This document shows positions 42,756-51,255 of a stretch of DNA of 64,000 bases, piece by piece. Numbering within the stretch: the stretch's first letter is position 1; each line of letters begins with the position of its first letter. A program made the translations under genes and the position numbers. Source of the DNA: CAXBBB01 sp963793245. GTDB taxonomy: Bacteria; Bacteroidota; Rhodothermia; Rhodothermales; BA12. The notes under the pieces were generated by a model. That model was not told the DNA's origin, ran no database searches, and saw only the letters and a list, made by a program, of their open reading frames with translations. The stretch is from positions 186,001-250,000 of the forward strand of contig CAWBZG010000005.1 of assembly GCA_963793245.1 (NCBI GenBank), in the 5' to 3' direction.

Positions 42756-42923
42756 GGGAACGGCAGATCGGGGGGAATGGCGCGCGATGCGCCCGACTGA
42801 TTTCGACTGTAAATATGCGAGCCTGACTCGGCTTTCGCAAATAACTGGTTACGCGCGCCTTGCTTCCGAGCCAACAGGATGCTCGCCCACTCGTAGTTTG
42901 ACGCTGCTCCCAACGCCTCCCCG

Positions 42924-43538
42924 ATGTCCGAACCGCTCGCTCCCCGACAGGCCACCGTCCACCGCAAAACGGCCGAAACCGATGTGCGCGTCACCCTCCG
43001 TCTCGACCCGCAAACGGACGACGAACGCGGCTACTCGAACGCGACGGGCCTCGGATTCTTGGATCACATGCTCGACCTGTTTGCCCGGCACGGCGGGTTC
43101 GGACTCGACGTAACGTGCGACGGCGACCTACACGTCGACGACCACCACACGACCGAGGACATCGGTATCGCCCTCGGGCAAGCGCTGCACCAAGCGCTGG
43201 GCGACAAGGCATACGTCGCGCGCTACGGTCACGCCTACGTGCCGATGGACGAGGCGCTCGCACGAGCTGTCGTCGATCTATCGGGCCGATTCTATCTGGT
43301 GATGGACGCCGATTTTTCGCGCCCAACGGTCGGCGATCTGTCGACCGAGATGGTGCCGCACTTCTTCTACTCAATGGCCGAGCAAGCGCGCATGAACCTG
43401 CACGTCGACTTGCTGCGAGGTACAAACGCGCATCACCAAGTCGAAGCGATCTTCAAAGCCGTCGCCCGAGCGCTGCGCGTGGCGGTAGCGCGCGATGTCA
43501 GCGGCGACCGTTTGCCGTCGACCAAGGAGGCGCTGTGA
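42924..43538 (+). CDS. hisB: Imidazoleglycerol-phosphate dehydratase
   Basis: This 204-residue single-domain enzyme removes water from imidazole glycerol phosphate in histidine synthesis. The two metal-binding clusters LGFLDHMLDLFARHGGF and DDHHTTEDIGIALG are present, and the third lies in TNAHHQVEAIFKAVARALR. It lacks the phosphatase domain fused in enteric bacteria. It is the first of four adjacent histidine genes. The start MSEPLAPRQATVHRKTAETDV is normal for the family. Confidence 0.96.
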   Translation: MSEPLAPRQATVHRKTAETDVRVTLRLDPQTDDERGYSNATGLGFLDHMLDLFARHGGFGLDVTCDGDLHVDDHHTTEDIGIALGQALHQALGDKAYVARYGHAYVPMDEALARAVVDLSGRFYLVMDADFSRPTVGDLSTEMVPHFFYSMAEQARMNLHVDLLRGTNAHHQVEAIFKAVARALRVAVARDVSGDRLPSTKEAL

Positions 43539-43605
43539 TCCAGGGCAATTGTGAACCGACGAGTCGCCGCATCGTACGCACCGGCTTGACTGCGCCTCGC
43601 ACCCC

Positions 43606-44256
43606 ATGATCACACTCATCGACTACGGTATCGGCAATCTGCGCTCTATCGAAAAGGCGTTCAATGCTGTCGGTGTCGACGTGCTGCGGACCGACGATCC
43701 AGAACGCATCGCCCAAGCAGAGCGGCTGGCGCTTCCGGGCGTCGGCGCATTTGCGGCGTGTCGGGGCGAGTTGGACCGGCGCGGACTGGTCCAGCCGATT
43801 TTGAACGCCGTCCAGTCGGGGACGCCGCTGCTCGGTATCTGCGTCGGGATGCAACTGCTGTTCGACGCGAGCGAGGAAATGGGCGAAACGCCTGGCCTGG
43901 GCCTGCTACCGGGTCGCGTCGTCCGCTTTTCACCCGACCTGACCGAGTCGACCGGCGATGGGCAGCCGCGCCGACTCAAAGTGCCGCATATGGGTTGGAG
44001 TAGGGTTGCGTCGTCCGATTCTCAGTTGCTCGACGGACTGGGCGGCGATTCGGATACGGCGCCGCACTACTACTTCGTTCACAGCTACCACGCCGCTGCC
44101 GATAACCCGTCCGACGTGCTCGGATGGGCGACATACGGCGAGCGGTTTCCGGCTGCCGTCGGACGCGACCGCGTGTTTGGCGTCCAGTTTCATCCCGAGA
44201 AGAGCCAGCACGCCGGGCTTCGGCTGCTCCAGAACTTCGCCACCCTCTCCTTTTAA
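43606..44256 (+). CDS. hisH: Imidazole glycerol phosphate synthase, glutaminase subunit
   Basis: This 216-residue class I glutamine amidotransferase supplies ammonia to HisF. The nucleophile cysteine is in LLGICVGMQLLFDASEE, and the histidine-glutamate pair is in FGVQFHPEKSQHAG. The N-terminus MITLIDYGIGNLRSIEKAF is diagnostic for HisH, as is YYFVHSYHA. Its start is 67 bases after hisB and ten bases before hisA, so it belongs to the same operon. Confidence 0.96.
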   Translation: MITLIDYGIGNLRSIEKAFNAVGVDVLRTDDPERIAQAERLALPGVGAFAACRGELDRRGLVQPILNAVQSGTPLLGICVGMQLLFDASEEMGETPGLGLLPGRVVRFSPDLTESTGDGQPRRLKVPHMGWSRVASSDSQLLDGLGGDSDTAPHYYFVHSYHAAADNPSDVLGWATYGERFPAAVGRDRVFGVQFHPEKSQHAGLRLLQNFATLSF

Positions 44257-44265
44257 CCTGCCGCG

Positions 44266-45066
44266 ATGCTCCTCGTCATTCCAGCCATCGACTTGCGCGG
44301 CGGACGCTGCGTACGCCTCCATCAGGGGTCGTACGAGCGCGAAACCGTCTACTTCGACGATCCCGTCCAGATGGCGTGCCTGTGGCGCGTGATGAACGCC
44401 AAAGTCTTGCACGTCGTCGACTTGGACGCGGCGCGCGGCGGTGGCGAAGACCGGGCAGACAACCGCGATGTGATCGCCCGAATCGCGCGCAAACTCGATA
44501 CGCCCATTCAAGTCGGCGGCGGCATTCGGACGATGGAGGACGTAGAAGAAGCGCTCGAACTGGGCGTGGCGCGCGTGATTTTGGGCACGGCAGCCGTCCG
44601 CAATCCCGATCTGGTCGACGAGTGCGTCGGGCGATTTGGGGCGAGCAAGGTCGTCGTCGGCATCGACGCCAAGGACGGCGAGGTCAAGCTGTCGGGCTGG
44701 CTCGAAGGCAGCGGCGTCGACGCGGTCGATCTGGCGCTCGACATGGAAAAGCGCGGCTGCAGACGCTTCATCTACACTGACATCTCGCGCGACGGCACGC
44801 TGGCCGGCCCCAACCTCGAAGCCTACCGCGAACTGGGCAGCCAACTGACCAAAGCGCGCATCACGGCATCGGGCGGCGTTGGGGGCTACAAAGACCTGCT
44901 CGCGCTCCAGACGCTGGCCGACTCGCGCGTCGATTCGGTCGTCGTCGGCAAGGCGTTGTACGAAAACAAGTTTCCCTGTCAGCGCTTCTGGTGTTGGCAC
45001 AAAAAAGAAGGCGTCGACACCGAGTGCTTCTCGACCGCCACGCTCAACCAGCAGGCTGACGCATGA
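44266..45066 (+). CDS. hisA: Phosphoribosylformimino-AICAR phosphate isomerase
   Basis: This 266-residue TIM barrel opens the ribose ring of ProFAR. Landmarks are VIPAIDLRGGRCVRLHQG (catalytic aspartate in AIDL), LHVVDLDAARGG, IQVGGGIRTMEDVEEAL, FIYTDISRDGTLAGPNLEAY and ITASGGVGGYKDLLAL. The C-terminal extension with ENKFPCQRFWCWHKKEG is a feature that I associate with the Bacteroidota branch. The stop overlaps the hisF start (ATGA). Confidence 0.95.
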   Translation: MLLVIPAIDLRGGRCVRLHQGSYERETVYFDDPVQMACLWRVMNAKVLHVVDLDAARGGGEDRADNRDVIARIARKLDTPIQVGGGIRTMEDVEEALELGVARVILGTAAVRNPDLVDECVGRFGASKVVVGIDAKDGEVKLSGWLEGSGVDAVDLALDMEKRGCRRFIYTDISRDGTLAGPNLEAYRELGSQLTKARITASGGVGGYKDLLALQTLADSRVDSVVVGKALYENKFPCQRFWCWHKKEGVDTECFSTATLNQQADA

Positions 45067-45846
45067 CCGCCAAGCGCATCATTCCGTGCCTCGACGTAGC
45101 CGATGGGCGCGTCGTCAAAGGCGTCAACTTCGTCGACTTGGTCGACGCGGGCGATCCGGTCGAGCAGGCGCGGTTCTACGACGAATCGGGCGCCGACGAA
45201 CTGGTCTTCCTCGACATCACGGCGACGCACGAGCGACGCGGCATCATGCACGAAGTCGTCCGTCGCACCGCCGATCAGGTGTTCATCCCGCTGACCGTCG
45301 GCGGCGGACTGCGCACGTTGGACGACATCCGGGCGATGCTCCACGCCGGAGCCGACAAAGTCTCGCTCAACTCCGCCGCGCTCAAACGCCCTGAGCTGAT
45401 CTCGGAAGGAGCAGCCGAGTTCGGATCGCAGTGTATCGTCGTCGCCATCGACGCCAAGCAGGTCAGCGAAGGCAAGTGGGAGGTCTTCACCCACGGCGGA
45501 CGCAAGTCGACCGGATTGGACGCGCTCGAATGGGCGATCGAAGCCGAACGGCGTGGCGCGGGCGAACTGCTCGTCACCAGCATGGACCGCGACGGCACCA
45601 AAGCCGGATACGACTTGGCCCTACTCAACCGCCTGAGCGACGCCGTCTCGATCCCTGTCATCGCGTCGGGCGGAGCGGGAACGCTTGACCACCTGGCCGA
45701 CGGTCTGCAACAGGGCCGCGCCGACGCCGTCCTCGCCGCGTCGATCTTCCACTTTCGCGAGCATACCGTCGCCCGACGCCAAAGACCACCTGCGCGCACG
45801 CGGCATCGCCGTCCGCGACTTGGCCGCCGACCTCCTCCCCGCCTGA
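45063..45846 (+). CDS. hisF: Imidazole glycerol phosphate synthase, cyclase subunit, with a one-base frameshift near the end
   Basis: HisF joins ammonia from HisH to form imidazole glycerol phosphate. Motifs are IIPCLDVADGRVVKGVNFVDL, LVFLDITATHERRG, LTVGGGLRTLDDIRAML, LVTSMDRDGTKAGYDL and VIASGGAGTLDHLADGL, with both catalytic aspartates present. After FHFREHTV an extra C in CCC at 45772-45774 shifts the frame; removing it gives ADAKDHLRARGIAVRDLAADLLPA and a stop at 45846, a normal 260-residue length. Without repair the frame would run into the next gene, making a false fusion. Confidence 0.93.
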
Positions 45847-45848
45847 CG

Positions 45849-46142
45849 ATGGAGACGGACCGACCGCTTCGCCTATTGCGCATCTCGGCTGTCGTCGTGG
45901 CGGTCGCGGGCGTCATCTCGGCGATCTGGCTGGGCGCTCAGGTCATTCTGCATCCGGCACAGGCGCGGCAGTTCGGCAAATACGGCGAGGCGGTGCCGTA
46001 TTGGATTCCACTCGCCCTGTTCGTTGGCGCTGGAATGCTGGGCTGCGGCTACGTGTTTTGGCGCGCCGCGCAGCGCGTCAGCGCGGGCGAGGATCTGCAC
46101 GCCAACAGCTACCGGAAGAAGCCGGAGCGTCGCGCGGACTGA
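45849..46142 (+). CDS. Small two-helix membrane protein (hypothetical)
   Basis: This 97-residue protein begins METDRPLRLLRISAVVVAVAGVISAIWLGAQVIL and has a second membrane segment WIPLALFVGAGMLGCGYVFWRAAQRV, ending in a basic tail. The family is unknown to me. It starts two bases after the repaired hisF stop, so it is the last gene of the histidine transcript, although nothing suggests a role in histidine synthesis. Confidence 0.6.
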   Translation: METDRPLRLLRISAVVVAVAGVISAIWLGAQVILHPAQARQFGKYGEAVPYWIPLALFVGAGMLGCGYVFWRAAQRVSAGEDLHANSYRKKPERRAD

Positions 46143-46282
46143 CGTGGAATTAGGAGGTTTGCCAACTGATTCCAGTGAGTCGCTCTCCAGCGGACCGGGG
46201 ACCACTCGCTGAGAAGTTTGTGGTAGAATGGCTCTTCCGGCTTCACCAGACACGATCTCTAGGCTTTTGTTTTTACAGCACT

Positions 46283-46290
46283 TACCTTTT
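46283..46290 (+). promoter_or_regulatory. Possible -7 box (TACCTTTT) before the T9SS-secreted protein gene
   Basis: TACCTTTT followed by G fits TAnnTTT. It lies 40 bases before the ATG at 46331. A TTTTG at 46265 is close, but the spacing is shorter than the usual 19-21 bases. Confidence 0.35.
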
Positions 46291-46330
46291 GGCACATTCG
46301 GTTCTAGTTCAACACTCTCCGCCACTCAAC

Positions 46331-48037
46331 ATGCCGTCTAAACTGCTCGCTCTTCTTTTCGCTCTCGCCTCCGTCGGATCGGTCTCGGCACAGTCGCCGC
46401 GGGCGGAACGTTCAGGCGTCGAGATTCGCAACGTCGCCCAGATTCCGCGAACGGATGATCAGCGTCCGATTCGCATCGCGCAGAATCCTGCCGATCAGTC
46501 GCTGTACGTTTTGGCGACGAGCAATGCCGGTTCGACGTTTCCCACGACGAACAGTGTGATCTATCGGCTCGACAAGAACGCCGACGGCACGCTCAATCCG
46601 GTATCGGTGGTGACGGACGACGACCACGGTACGCCCCGAGCAGTCGGCATGGTGTTCGGGCCGGACGGCTCGCTGTATCTCGTTGGCAACCAGGAGATTG
46701 GAGAGGATCGGACCCGGTTCGTCATCAGGCGAGGAACGCCCAGCGCGGGCGGATGGACGTGGGCGACGGTCGCCACGTCTGCACCTTACTTGCTGAGTCG
46801 AACGTTCTTCGATCATCGCGCCAACGCCCTCGCCGTTTCGCCTGACGGATCCAGACTCATTCTCAACTCGGGGGCGCGGACAGACCACGGCGAGAGCTAC
46901 GGTGGTGTCCGCGAAGAAGGACTGACGGCCCTCCTGCTCCAGATCCCCGCCGACGCGACCGACCTGACGCTGCCCAACGACCGAGCACAACTGCGGGACG
47001 GAGGCTACCTATACGCCGAGGGCATTCGCAACACCGCAGACCTCGCCTACGCACCCAATGGCGACCTGATCGGCCCCGAAAACGCTGGAGACCGCGACGA
47101 CAGCGAGGAACTCAACTGGCTCCGTGAAGGCGCGCACTATGGCTTTCCCTGGCGCATCGGCATGAGCCAAACGCCGATGCAGTTTGCGGGCTACGACCCC
47201 GAGAACGACCCCTTCGTTCAGCGCTCGCGCAACACCGACAATACGGCGGATACGGGCTGGTACTTCAGCAACGACCCGACCTATCCCATGCCTCCCCAAG
47301 GCGTCGAATTCGTCGATCCCATTGCCAACGTCGGTCCGTTCGCCGACCTCTACCGCGACGCCCAAACTGGAGCCGTCGTCGACGCGAGCGATACAGACAC
47401 GACGCTGGGCACGTTCACCGGACACCGCTCGCCACTAGGCTTGGTCTTCGACGCCGACTCCGTCCTCGCAGACGATCTGAAGGGCAGCGGATTCGTCGTC
47501 AGTTTCAACGGGACAGACGATGGGCTGCTGGCACGGATGAACGGAACGAGCGAAGACCTGATCGCGCTCGACTTAGATAAATCGGATGGCGTCTACACCG
47601 TATCGACGCGCGTCGTGGCCTCCGGCTTCGATCACCCTGTCGATGCCGCGATGGTCGGCAACGTGATCTACGTAATCGAATTCGGAAGCTTCGATGGTTC
47701 AGAGGGAAGCCGCTCGGTCTATTCTGTGACGCTACCACGCGGGACAGATACGAACGTCAGCACTCCATCAGACGCCATAGCCCTGACCTTGACCGCCGCT
47801 CCGAACCCTACGCAGGGAGCCGTAACGCTTACCTACTCCCTTCCGACATCGGCGACCGTACGACTGGAAATCGTTGACGCACTGGGCCGAATCGTTAAGG
47901 TCGTTCGCGCGGGCGAAGCATCGGTCGGCTCACACTCGGCTGCCTTTTCAGCGGATGGATTACCCAACGGACTATACCTCGTCCGGCTCACAGCAGATGG
48001 GCAGCAGAGGGTACGGTTGCTTACGGTTTTGCGGTAG
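46331..48037 (+). CDS. Secreted glucose/sorbosone dehydrogenase-like beta-propeller with T9SS sorting domain
   Basis: This 568-residue protein has a signal peptide (MPSKLLALLFALASVGSVSAQ) and then a beta-propeller of the soluble PQQ-type dehydrogenase fold (RIAQNPADQSLYVLATSN, GMVFGPDGSLYLVGNQE, ALAVSPDGSRLILNSG, DLAYAPNGDLIGPENAGDRDDSEELNWL, HRSPLGLVFDADS). The last 80 residues (LTAAPNPTQGAVTLTYSLPTSATVRLEIVDALGRIVKVV...GLYLVRLTADGQQRVRLLTVLR) form a type A sorting domain, which sends the protein through the type IX secretion system to the surface. The enzyme activity is uncertain; the catalytic histidine of the family is not evident. Confidence 0.85.
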   Translation: MPSKLLALLFALASVGSVSAQSPRAERSGVEIRNVAQIPRTDDQRPIRIAQNPADQSLYVLATSNAGSTFPTTNSVIYRLDKNADGTLNPVSVVTDDDHGTPRAVGMVFGPDGSLYLVGNQEIGEDRTRFVIRRGTPSAGGWTWATVATSAPYLLSRTFFDHRANALAVSPDGSRLILNSGARTDHGESYGGVREEGLTALLLQIPADATDLTLPNDRAQLRDGGYLYAEGIRNTADLAYAPNGDLIGPENAGDRDDSEELNWLREGAHYGFPWRIGMSQTPMQFAGYDPENDPFVQRSRNTDNTADTGWYFSNDPTYPMPPQGVEFVDPIANVGPFADLYRDAQTGAVVDASDTDTTLGTFTGHRSPLGLVFDADSVLADDLKGSGFVVSFNGTDDGLLARMNGTSEDLIALDLDKSDGVYTVSTRVVASGFDHPVDAAMVGNVIYVIEFGSFDGSEGSRSVYSVTLPRGTDTNVSTPSDAIALTLTAAPNPTQGAVTLTYSLPTSATVRLEIVDALGRIVKVVRAGEASVGSHSAAFSADGLPNGLYLVRLTADGQQRVRLLTVLR

Positions 48038-48055
48038 TTACGAGCGCAAGCGCGA

Positions 48056-48466
48056 TTAGCGAGCGAAACGAACCGGCGGCACGTAGAGCCACACCAGCGC
48101 TCCCAATCCGCCGGTGAAAATCGTGGCCAGCAGTGCCGCTAAAAAGCTGAACAGAGCAAAAGAGAAGGCAGCGCCACCCCAGAATCGTCCGAGTGCGAAC
48201 ACGAACGAGAACGCGCCGAACAGGACCGAGGTAATCAGTATCACACGCAACCCGAGGCGGCGCAGCGACGCTAGATCCAATTCCGACGTGCGCCTCTCCC
48301 ACCACACCATTAACCCGAGTCCCAGCGGCATCGCCAGTAGCCCAAACGGGGAAAGCGTGCTTAGCGATCGTCCGGCTACACCTGGATTAGCGACCAGATT
48401 TCCGATCAGGAACTGGCCTATGAGGAGCGCGCAACAGAAGAGAGCGTAGCGGATCGGCTTGGACAT
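48056..48466 (-). CDS. Small four-helix membrane protein (hypothetical)
   Basis: This 136-residue protein has four hydrophobic segments (ALFCCALLIGQFLIGNLV, LSPFGLLAMPLGLGLMVWW, VILITSVLFGAFSFVFALG, FALFSFLAALLATIFTGGLGALVWLYV) and few polar loops. I do not recognise it. The ATG at 48466 (MSKPIRYAL) is preferred over an in-frame upstream ATG, as the added residues are unlike a signal. It lies 71 bases downstream of the helical-bundle gene on the same strand. Confidence 0.6.
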   Translation of the reverse strand: MSKPIRYALFCCALLIGQFLIGNLVANPGVAGRSLSTLSPFGLLAMPLGLGLMVWWERRTSELDLASLRRLGLRVILITSVLFGAFSFVFALGRFWGGAAFSFALFSFLAALLATIFTGGLGALVWLYVPPVRFAR

Positions 48467-48537
48467 CGGCGAGGAGGTATGGAGAACAGGCGCTACAACA
48501 TAAACGGGCACTGCTCTATCATCAAACGTCAGTGCCA

Positions 48538-48969
48538 TCACACCTCGGTGGGCGGCGGGACGGCGTCGGACGCAGGGAAGGTTTCGCGCAGGGCTTCTTC
48601 GCGCTGCGGATCGCCCTCTTCAACAGCTTCTTTAGCGCCGGTGAAGACCTGAGCTTCGCGCTTGGCCTCGGCAGTGACGGCATAGAGCGTGCGCAGAATG
48701 TCGGCCTCTTCGGTCGATCCGTAGGCTTCGAGTCCGGCTTCTGCGGCTTGGACGGCGAGGGTCGCGGCGTCGCGGCTCAGCGTCGAGGCGCGTCCCAGCA
48801 TGTCGGCGAGCAACAGGTGCGTTTCGGCGACGTCGTAGAGCGTACGCAGGCGGCGCGGATCGGCCAGATCGCCGCGCTGGTCGGAGCAGTAGGCAGCGGC
48901 CATGCGCGCGTGCTTGTAGACGGACAGAGCGGCTTCGATCAGGCGCTCGGAGTGAGTTTGGTCGGACAT
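48538..48969 (-). CDS. Four-helix-bundle protein, possibly a cysteine-poor relative of copper-storage proteins
   Basis: This 143-residue protein begins MSDQTHSERLIEAALSVYKHARMAAAYCSDQRGDLADPRRLRTLYDVAETHLLLADMLGRASTLSRDAATLAVQAAEAGLEAYG. The spacing of helices resembles DUF326 four-helix copper-binding proteins, in which most inward positions are cysteines; here those positions hold A, V, L, Y and H and only one cysteine remains. The tail ALRETFPASDAVPPPTEV is a motif seen at the end of several small bacterial proteins. The family assignment is a pattern-based inference. If it holds, this copy cannot store copper in the usual way. Confidence 0.55.
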   Translation of the reverse strand: MSDQTHSERLIEAALSVYKHARMAAAYCSDQRGDLADPRRLRTLYDVAETHLLLADMLGRASTLSRDAATLAVQAAEAGLEAYGSTEEADILRTLYAVTAEAKREAQVFTGAKEAVEEGDPQREEALRETFPASDAVPPPTEV

Positions 48970-49127
48970 GGCAGGTAGAATCGGGTGAGTAGAGTGTGAA
49001 GGTATCGGATACGACGGCGTCCGGCGTTGAAGAGCGCGTAACACCCCGCGCCGTTTGGGTGCCAGCCTACGGTTGTGCACAGCGGATTGGGCACGATCTT
49101 CGACCTGTTTACGGTCTCCTCCTCCGC

Positions 49128-49135
49128 TATCTTCC
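49128..49135 (+). promoter_or_regulatory. Possible -7 box (TATCTTCC) before lolA
   Basis: TATCTTCC is close to TAnnTTTG and lies 20 bases before the lolA ATG at 49155, a spacing similar to the other candidate boxes in the window. Confidence 0.4.
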
Positions 49136-49154
49136 GATATCTGTATCCAATCGT

Positions 49155-49802
49155 ATGAAACCGTTTCTACGCCGCTCGACGGCCTTCTGGTCGCTCCTCG
49201 CCGTCCTTTTTGCGCTTCAGACCGTCCAGCCGACTGCACGCGCACAGGAAGGCGCCAGTCTGCTCGCGCGTGTTCAGCAGACCTACTCCAACGCCGGTTC
49301 GTTTCAGGCCGACTTTACTCAGTCCATTGACGGCACGTCCGGATCCGAACGCGTCGACGGCTCGCTGCGGGTTAGTGGCGACCGATTCAGCGTTTCGGCA
49401 GGCGGACAGCGCTTCGTTACCGATGGCGTAACGACGTGGCTCCACAACGAGGCCACGAATCAGGTCATCATCAACGACTTCAGTTCAAGCGAGACCGTCT
49501 TCGCTCCGTCGCGCTTCCTAACGGATGCGAGCAGCAAGTACCGCGTCGTCTCCTCGACCGATGCAGGCAGCGGACAGACCGACCTGCTCCTACGCCCAAC
49601 CGACGCATCCGAGTTCTTCGACAAGGTGACGCTGCGCGTTCGCCGCTCGGACGCGACCGTGACCTCTATCGAACTGAGCGACCTCAACGGCACGACGATG
49701 CGCTACACGCTGCGGAACGTCCGTATGGGCAGCCGACAAGGTGCTGACGCCTTTCGCTTTACGCCTCCGCGCGGTGCCGAGGTCGTAGACTTGCGTTCGT
49801 GA
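49155..49802 (+). CDS. Outer-membrane lipoprotein carrier LolA-like protein
   Basis: This 215-residue protein has a signal peptide (about residues 1-31, ending ARAQ) and then the LolA fold: LLARVQQTYSNAGSFQADFTQSIDG, GSLRVSGDRFSVSAGGQRFVTDGVTTWLHNEATNQVIIND, and TSIELSDLNGTTMRYTLRNVRMG. LolA ferries lipoproteins across the periplasm. The family resemblance is clear in QADFTQ and the W in VTTWLHN. Its stop overlaps the start of the flippase-like gene (GTGA), indicating coupling. lolB is not present, as is common outside gammaproteobacteria. Confidence 0.88.
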   Translation: MKPFLRRSTAFWSLLAVLFALQTVQPTARAQEGASLLARVQQTYSNAGSFQADFTQSIDGTSGSERVDGSLRVSGDRFSVSAGGQRFVTDGVTTWLHNEATNQVIINDFSSSETVFAPSRFLTDASSKYRVVSSTDAGSGQTDLLLRPTDASEFFDKVTLRVRRSDATVTSIELSDLNGTTMRYTLRNVRMGSRQGADAFRFTPPRGAEVVDLRS

Positions 49803-50902
49803 GTCGACCGGGTGGACTACGTGAGCAGACCCGATCTCGGCTGATTCAAGCCGGTAGTATTGTGCTCGCCGTCGCCCTGTTGTGGCTGGCGCTGCGCGGA
49901 ACAGACGTAGGCGAAATCTGGGAGAGCCTGCGCGCGGCCAACTGGCTCTGGCTCCCCGTCTTGGCTGCAATTCTGATTGTGAGTCACCTGCTGCGGGCGT
50001 GGCGGTGGACGCTGCTCATCGACGGACTACCACAACGAGACAAGGCCAGGCGTGCCCAATTGGGCGAGACCTTCGCCGCGCTGATGATCGGGTACATGGT
50101 CAACTACGTCGCCCCGCGCGTGGGCGAGATCACCCGGACGGCGACGCTGGGCAAGCGTACCGGCCAGCCGTTCAGCGCGCTGTTGGGAACGGTCGTTCTC
50201 GAACGGTTGCTCGATGTGGTCGTGCTCGCCCTCGGCCTGCTCACGATGCCGCTGCTGATGGGCGATCACTTGGACGAGTTGCGTACGACGATTCTAGATC
50301 CAGCAGTTGACCGCGTTGGCGAACTGCCGCTTGGCTTGATCGTGATCGGTGGAGCATTGGCATTGATGGTGCTCGCCGTGGGCTTTTGGATCGTCCGTCG
50401 ATCTGCGCGTGCGTCGGATGGTCTGATCGCGCGCAAACTCGTGCCGCTACTCGTGTCCTTCCGCGAAGGCATCGACACGTTGCGCACGGCGCCCAAACGC
50501 GGCACACTGATCGGCCTGACGCTTGCTATCTGGGCGCTCTACGGGCTGCTCGGCTATCTGCCTCTCATCATGCTCACCGCTACCGGCGGCGACACGCTGG
50601 CAGCGACGTACGGACTGACGCTGATCGATGGCTGGTGCATCATGCTGATCGGCGGGCTGGGGCTGATCGTGCCCACGCCGGGCGGCATCGGCTCGTATCA
50701 CTACGTCACGATCCTAGCGTTGACCGCTATTTACGGTGTCGCCGAGCAGGGAGCGAGCACGTATGCCATTCTCTCGCATGGTTTTCAGCTGGTCCTCTAC
50801 GTCCTGTTGGGCGCGGCCTGCCTCTTAGCGCTCGGACGGTCGAGCCTCGCGACGCCTCCGCCCCCACGTATCGACGGTTCAGGGGGCGAAGCCGACGGCT
50901 GA
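49799..50902 (+). CDS. Lysylphosphatidylglycerol synthase/flippase-like membrane protein
   Basis: This 367-residue protein has about eight membrane segments and matches the PF03706-type flippase-like domain: SHLLRAWRWTLLIDGL near the second helix, YMVNYVAPRVGEITRTATLGKRTGQPFSALLGTVVLERLLDVV in the middle, and GLGLIVPTPGGIGSYHYVTILAL near the end, which is the conserved pattern of the family. The synthetase domain of MprF is absent, so it is probably a lipid flippase or related factor. It starts with GTG overlapping the lolA stop. Confidence 0.85.
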   Translation: MSRPGGLREQTRSRLIQAGSIVLAVALLWLALRGTDVGEIWESLRAANWLWLPVLAAILIVSHLLRAWRWTLLIDGLPQRDKARRAQLGETFAALMIGYMVNYVAPRVGEITRTATLGKRTGQPFSALLGTVVLERLLDVVVLALGLLTMPLLMGDHLDELRTTILDPAVDRVGELPLGLIVIGGALALMVLAVGFWIVRRSARASDGLIARKLVPLLVSFREGIDTLRTAPKRGTLIGLTLAIWALYGLLGYLPLIMLTATGGDTLAATYGLTLIDGWCIMLIGGLGLIVPTPGGIGSYHYVTILALTAIYGVAEQGASTYAILSHGFQLVLYVLLGAACLLALGRSSLATPPPPRIDGSGGEADG

Positions 50903-50972
50903 CCGGGTAGAATGCTGTGCCCTATGGATTCGGGTTGTACTCTATTTCTACACGATCCAACCCGTCTCTACC

Positions 50973-51215
50973 ATGCAGATCGCCTCCGCCACGAACCCGA
51001 TCCCCGACCTCATCAGCGACGCCGTTTACTCGCTGCTCGAAACGCACGACTTGCTCAACGGGAAAGCCATCCGCGACTACCAGATTCGCAACCGTTTCCG
51101 CGAACTCCGCGACGACGACGTCGGTGCTTCCGACGCCATCGAAATGCTGCGCGAAGAGCACGCCTACTTGCAGTACGACACGATCCGCAAGATCGTCTAC
51201 AAGCTCAACCGCTGA
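50973..51215 (+). CDS. Small helical protein (hypothetical)
   Basis: This 80-residue protein reads MQIASATNPIPDLISDAVYSLLETHDLLNGKAIRDYQIRNRFRELRDDDVGASDAIEMLREEHAYLQYDTIRKIVYKLNR. It has no membrane segment or signal; charged helices dominate and the C-terminal YDTIRKIVYKLNR looks like a partner-binding or DNA-contact helix. I cannot assign a family. It is the only gene between the flippase-like gene and convergent surE. Confidence 0.6.
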   Translation: MQIASATNPIPDLISDAVYSLLETHDLLNGKAIRDYQIRNRFRELRDDDVGASDAIEMLREEHAYLQYDTIRKIVYKLNR

Positions 51216-51255
51216 GTGTCTTCGACACGCCCCTTCTCGCGCCCGCCCATGATCG

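Noticed and set aside
45063..46142. Apparent fusion of HisF with a membrane protein
   Set aside because: The fusion arises from one extra C at 45772-45774. Correcting it restores the normal HisF C-terminus and separates the next gene.
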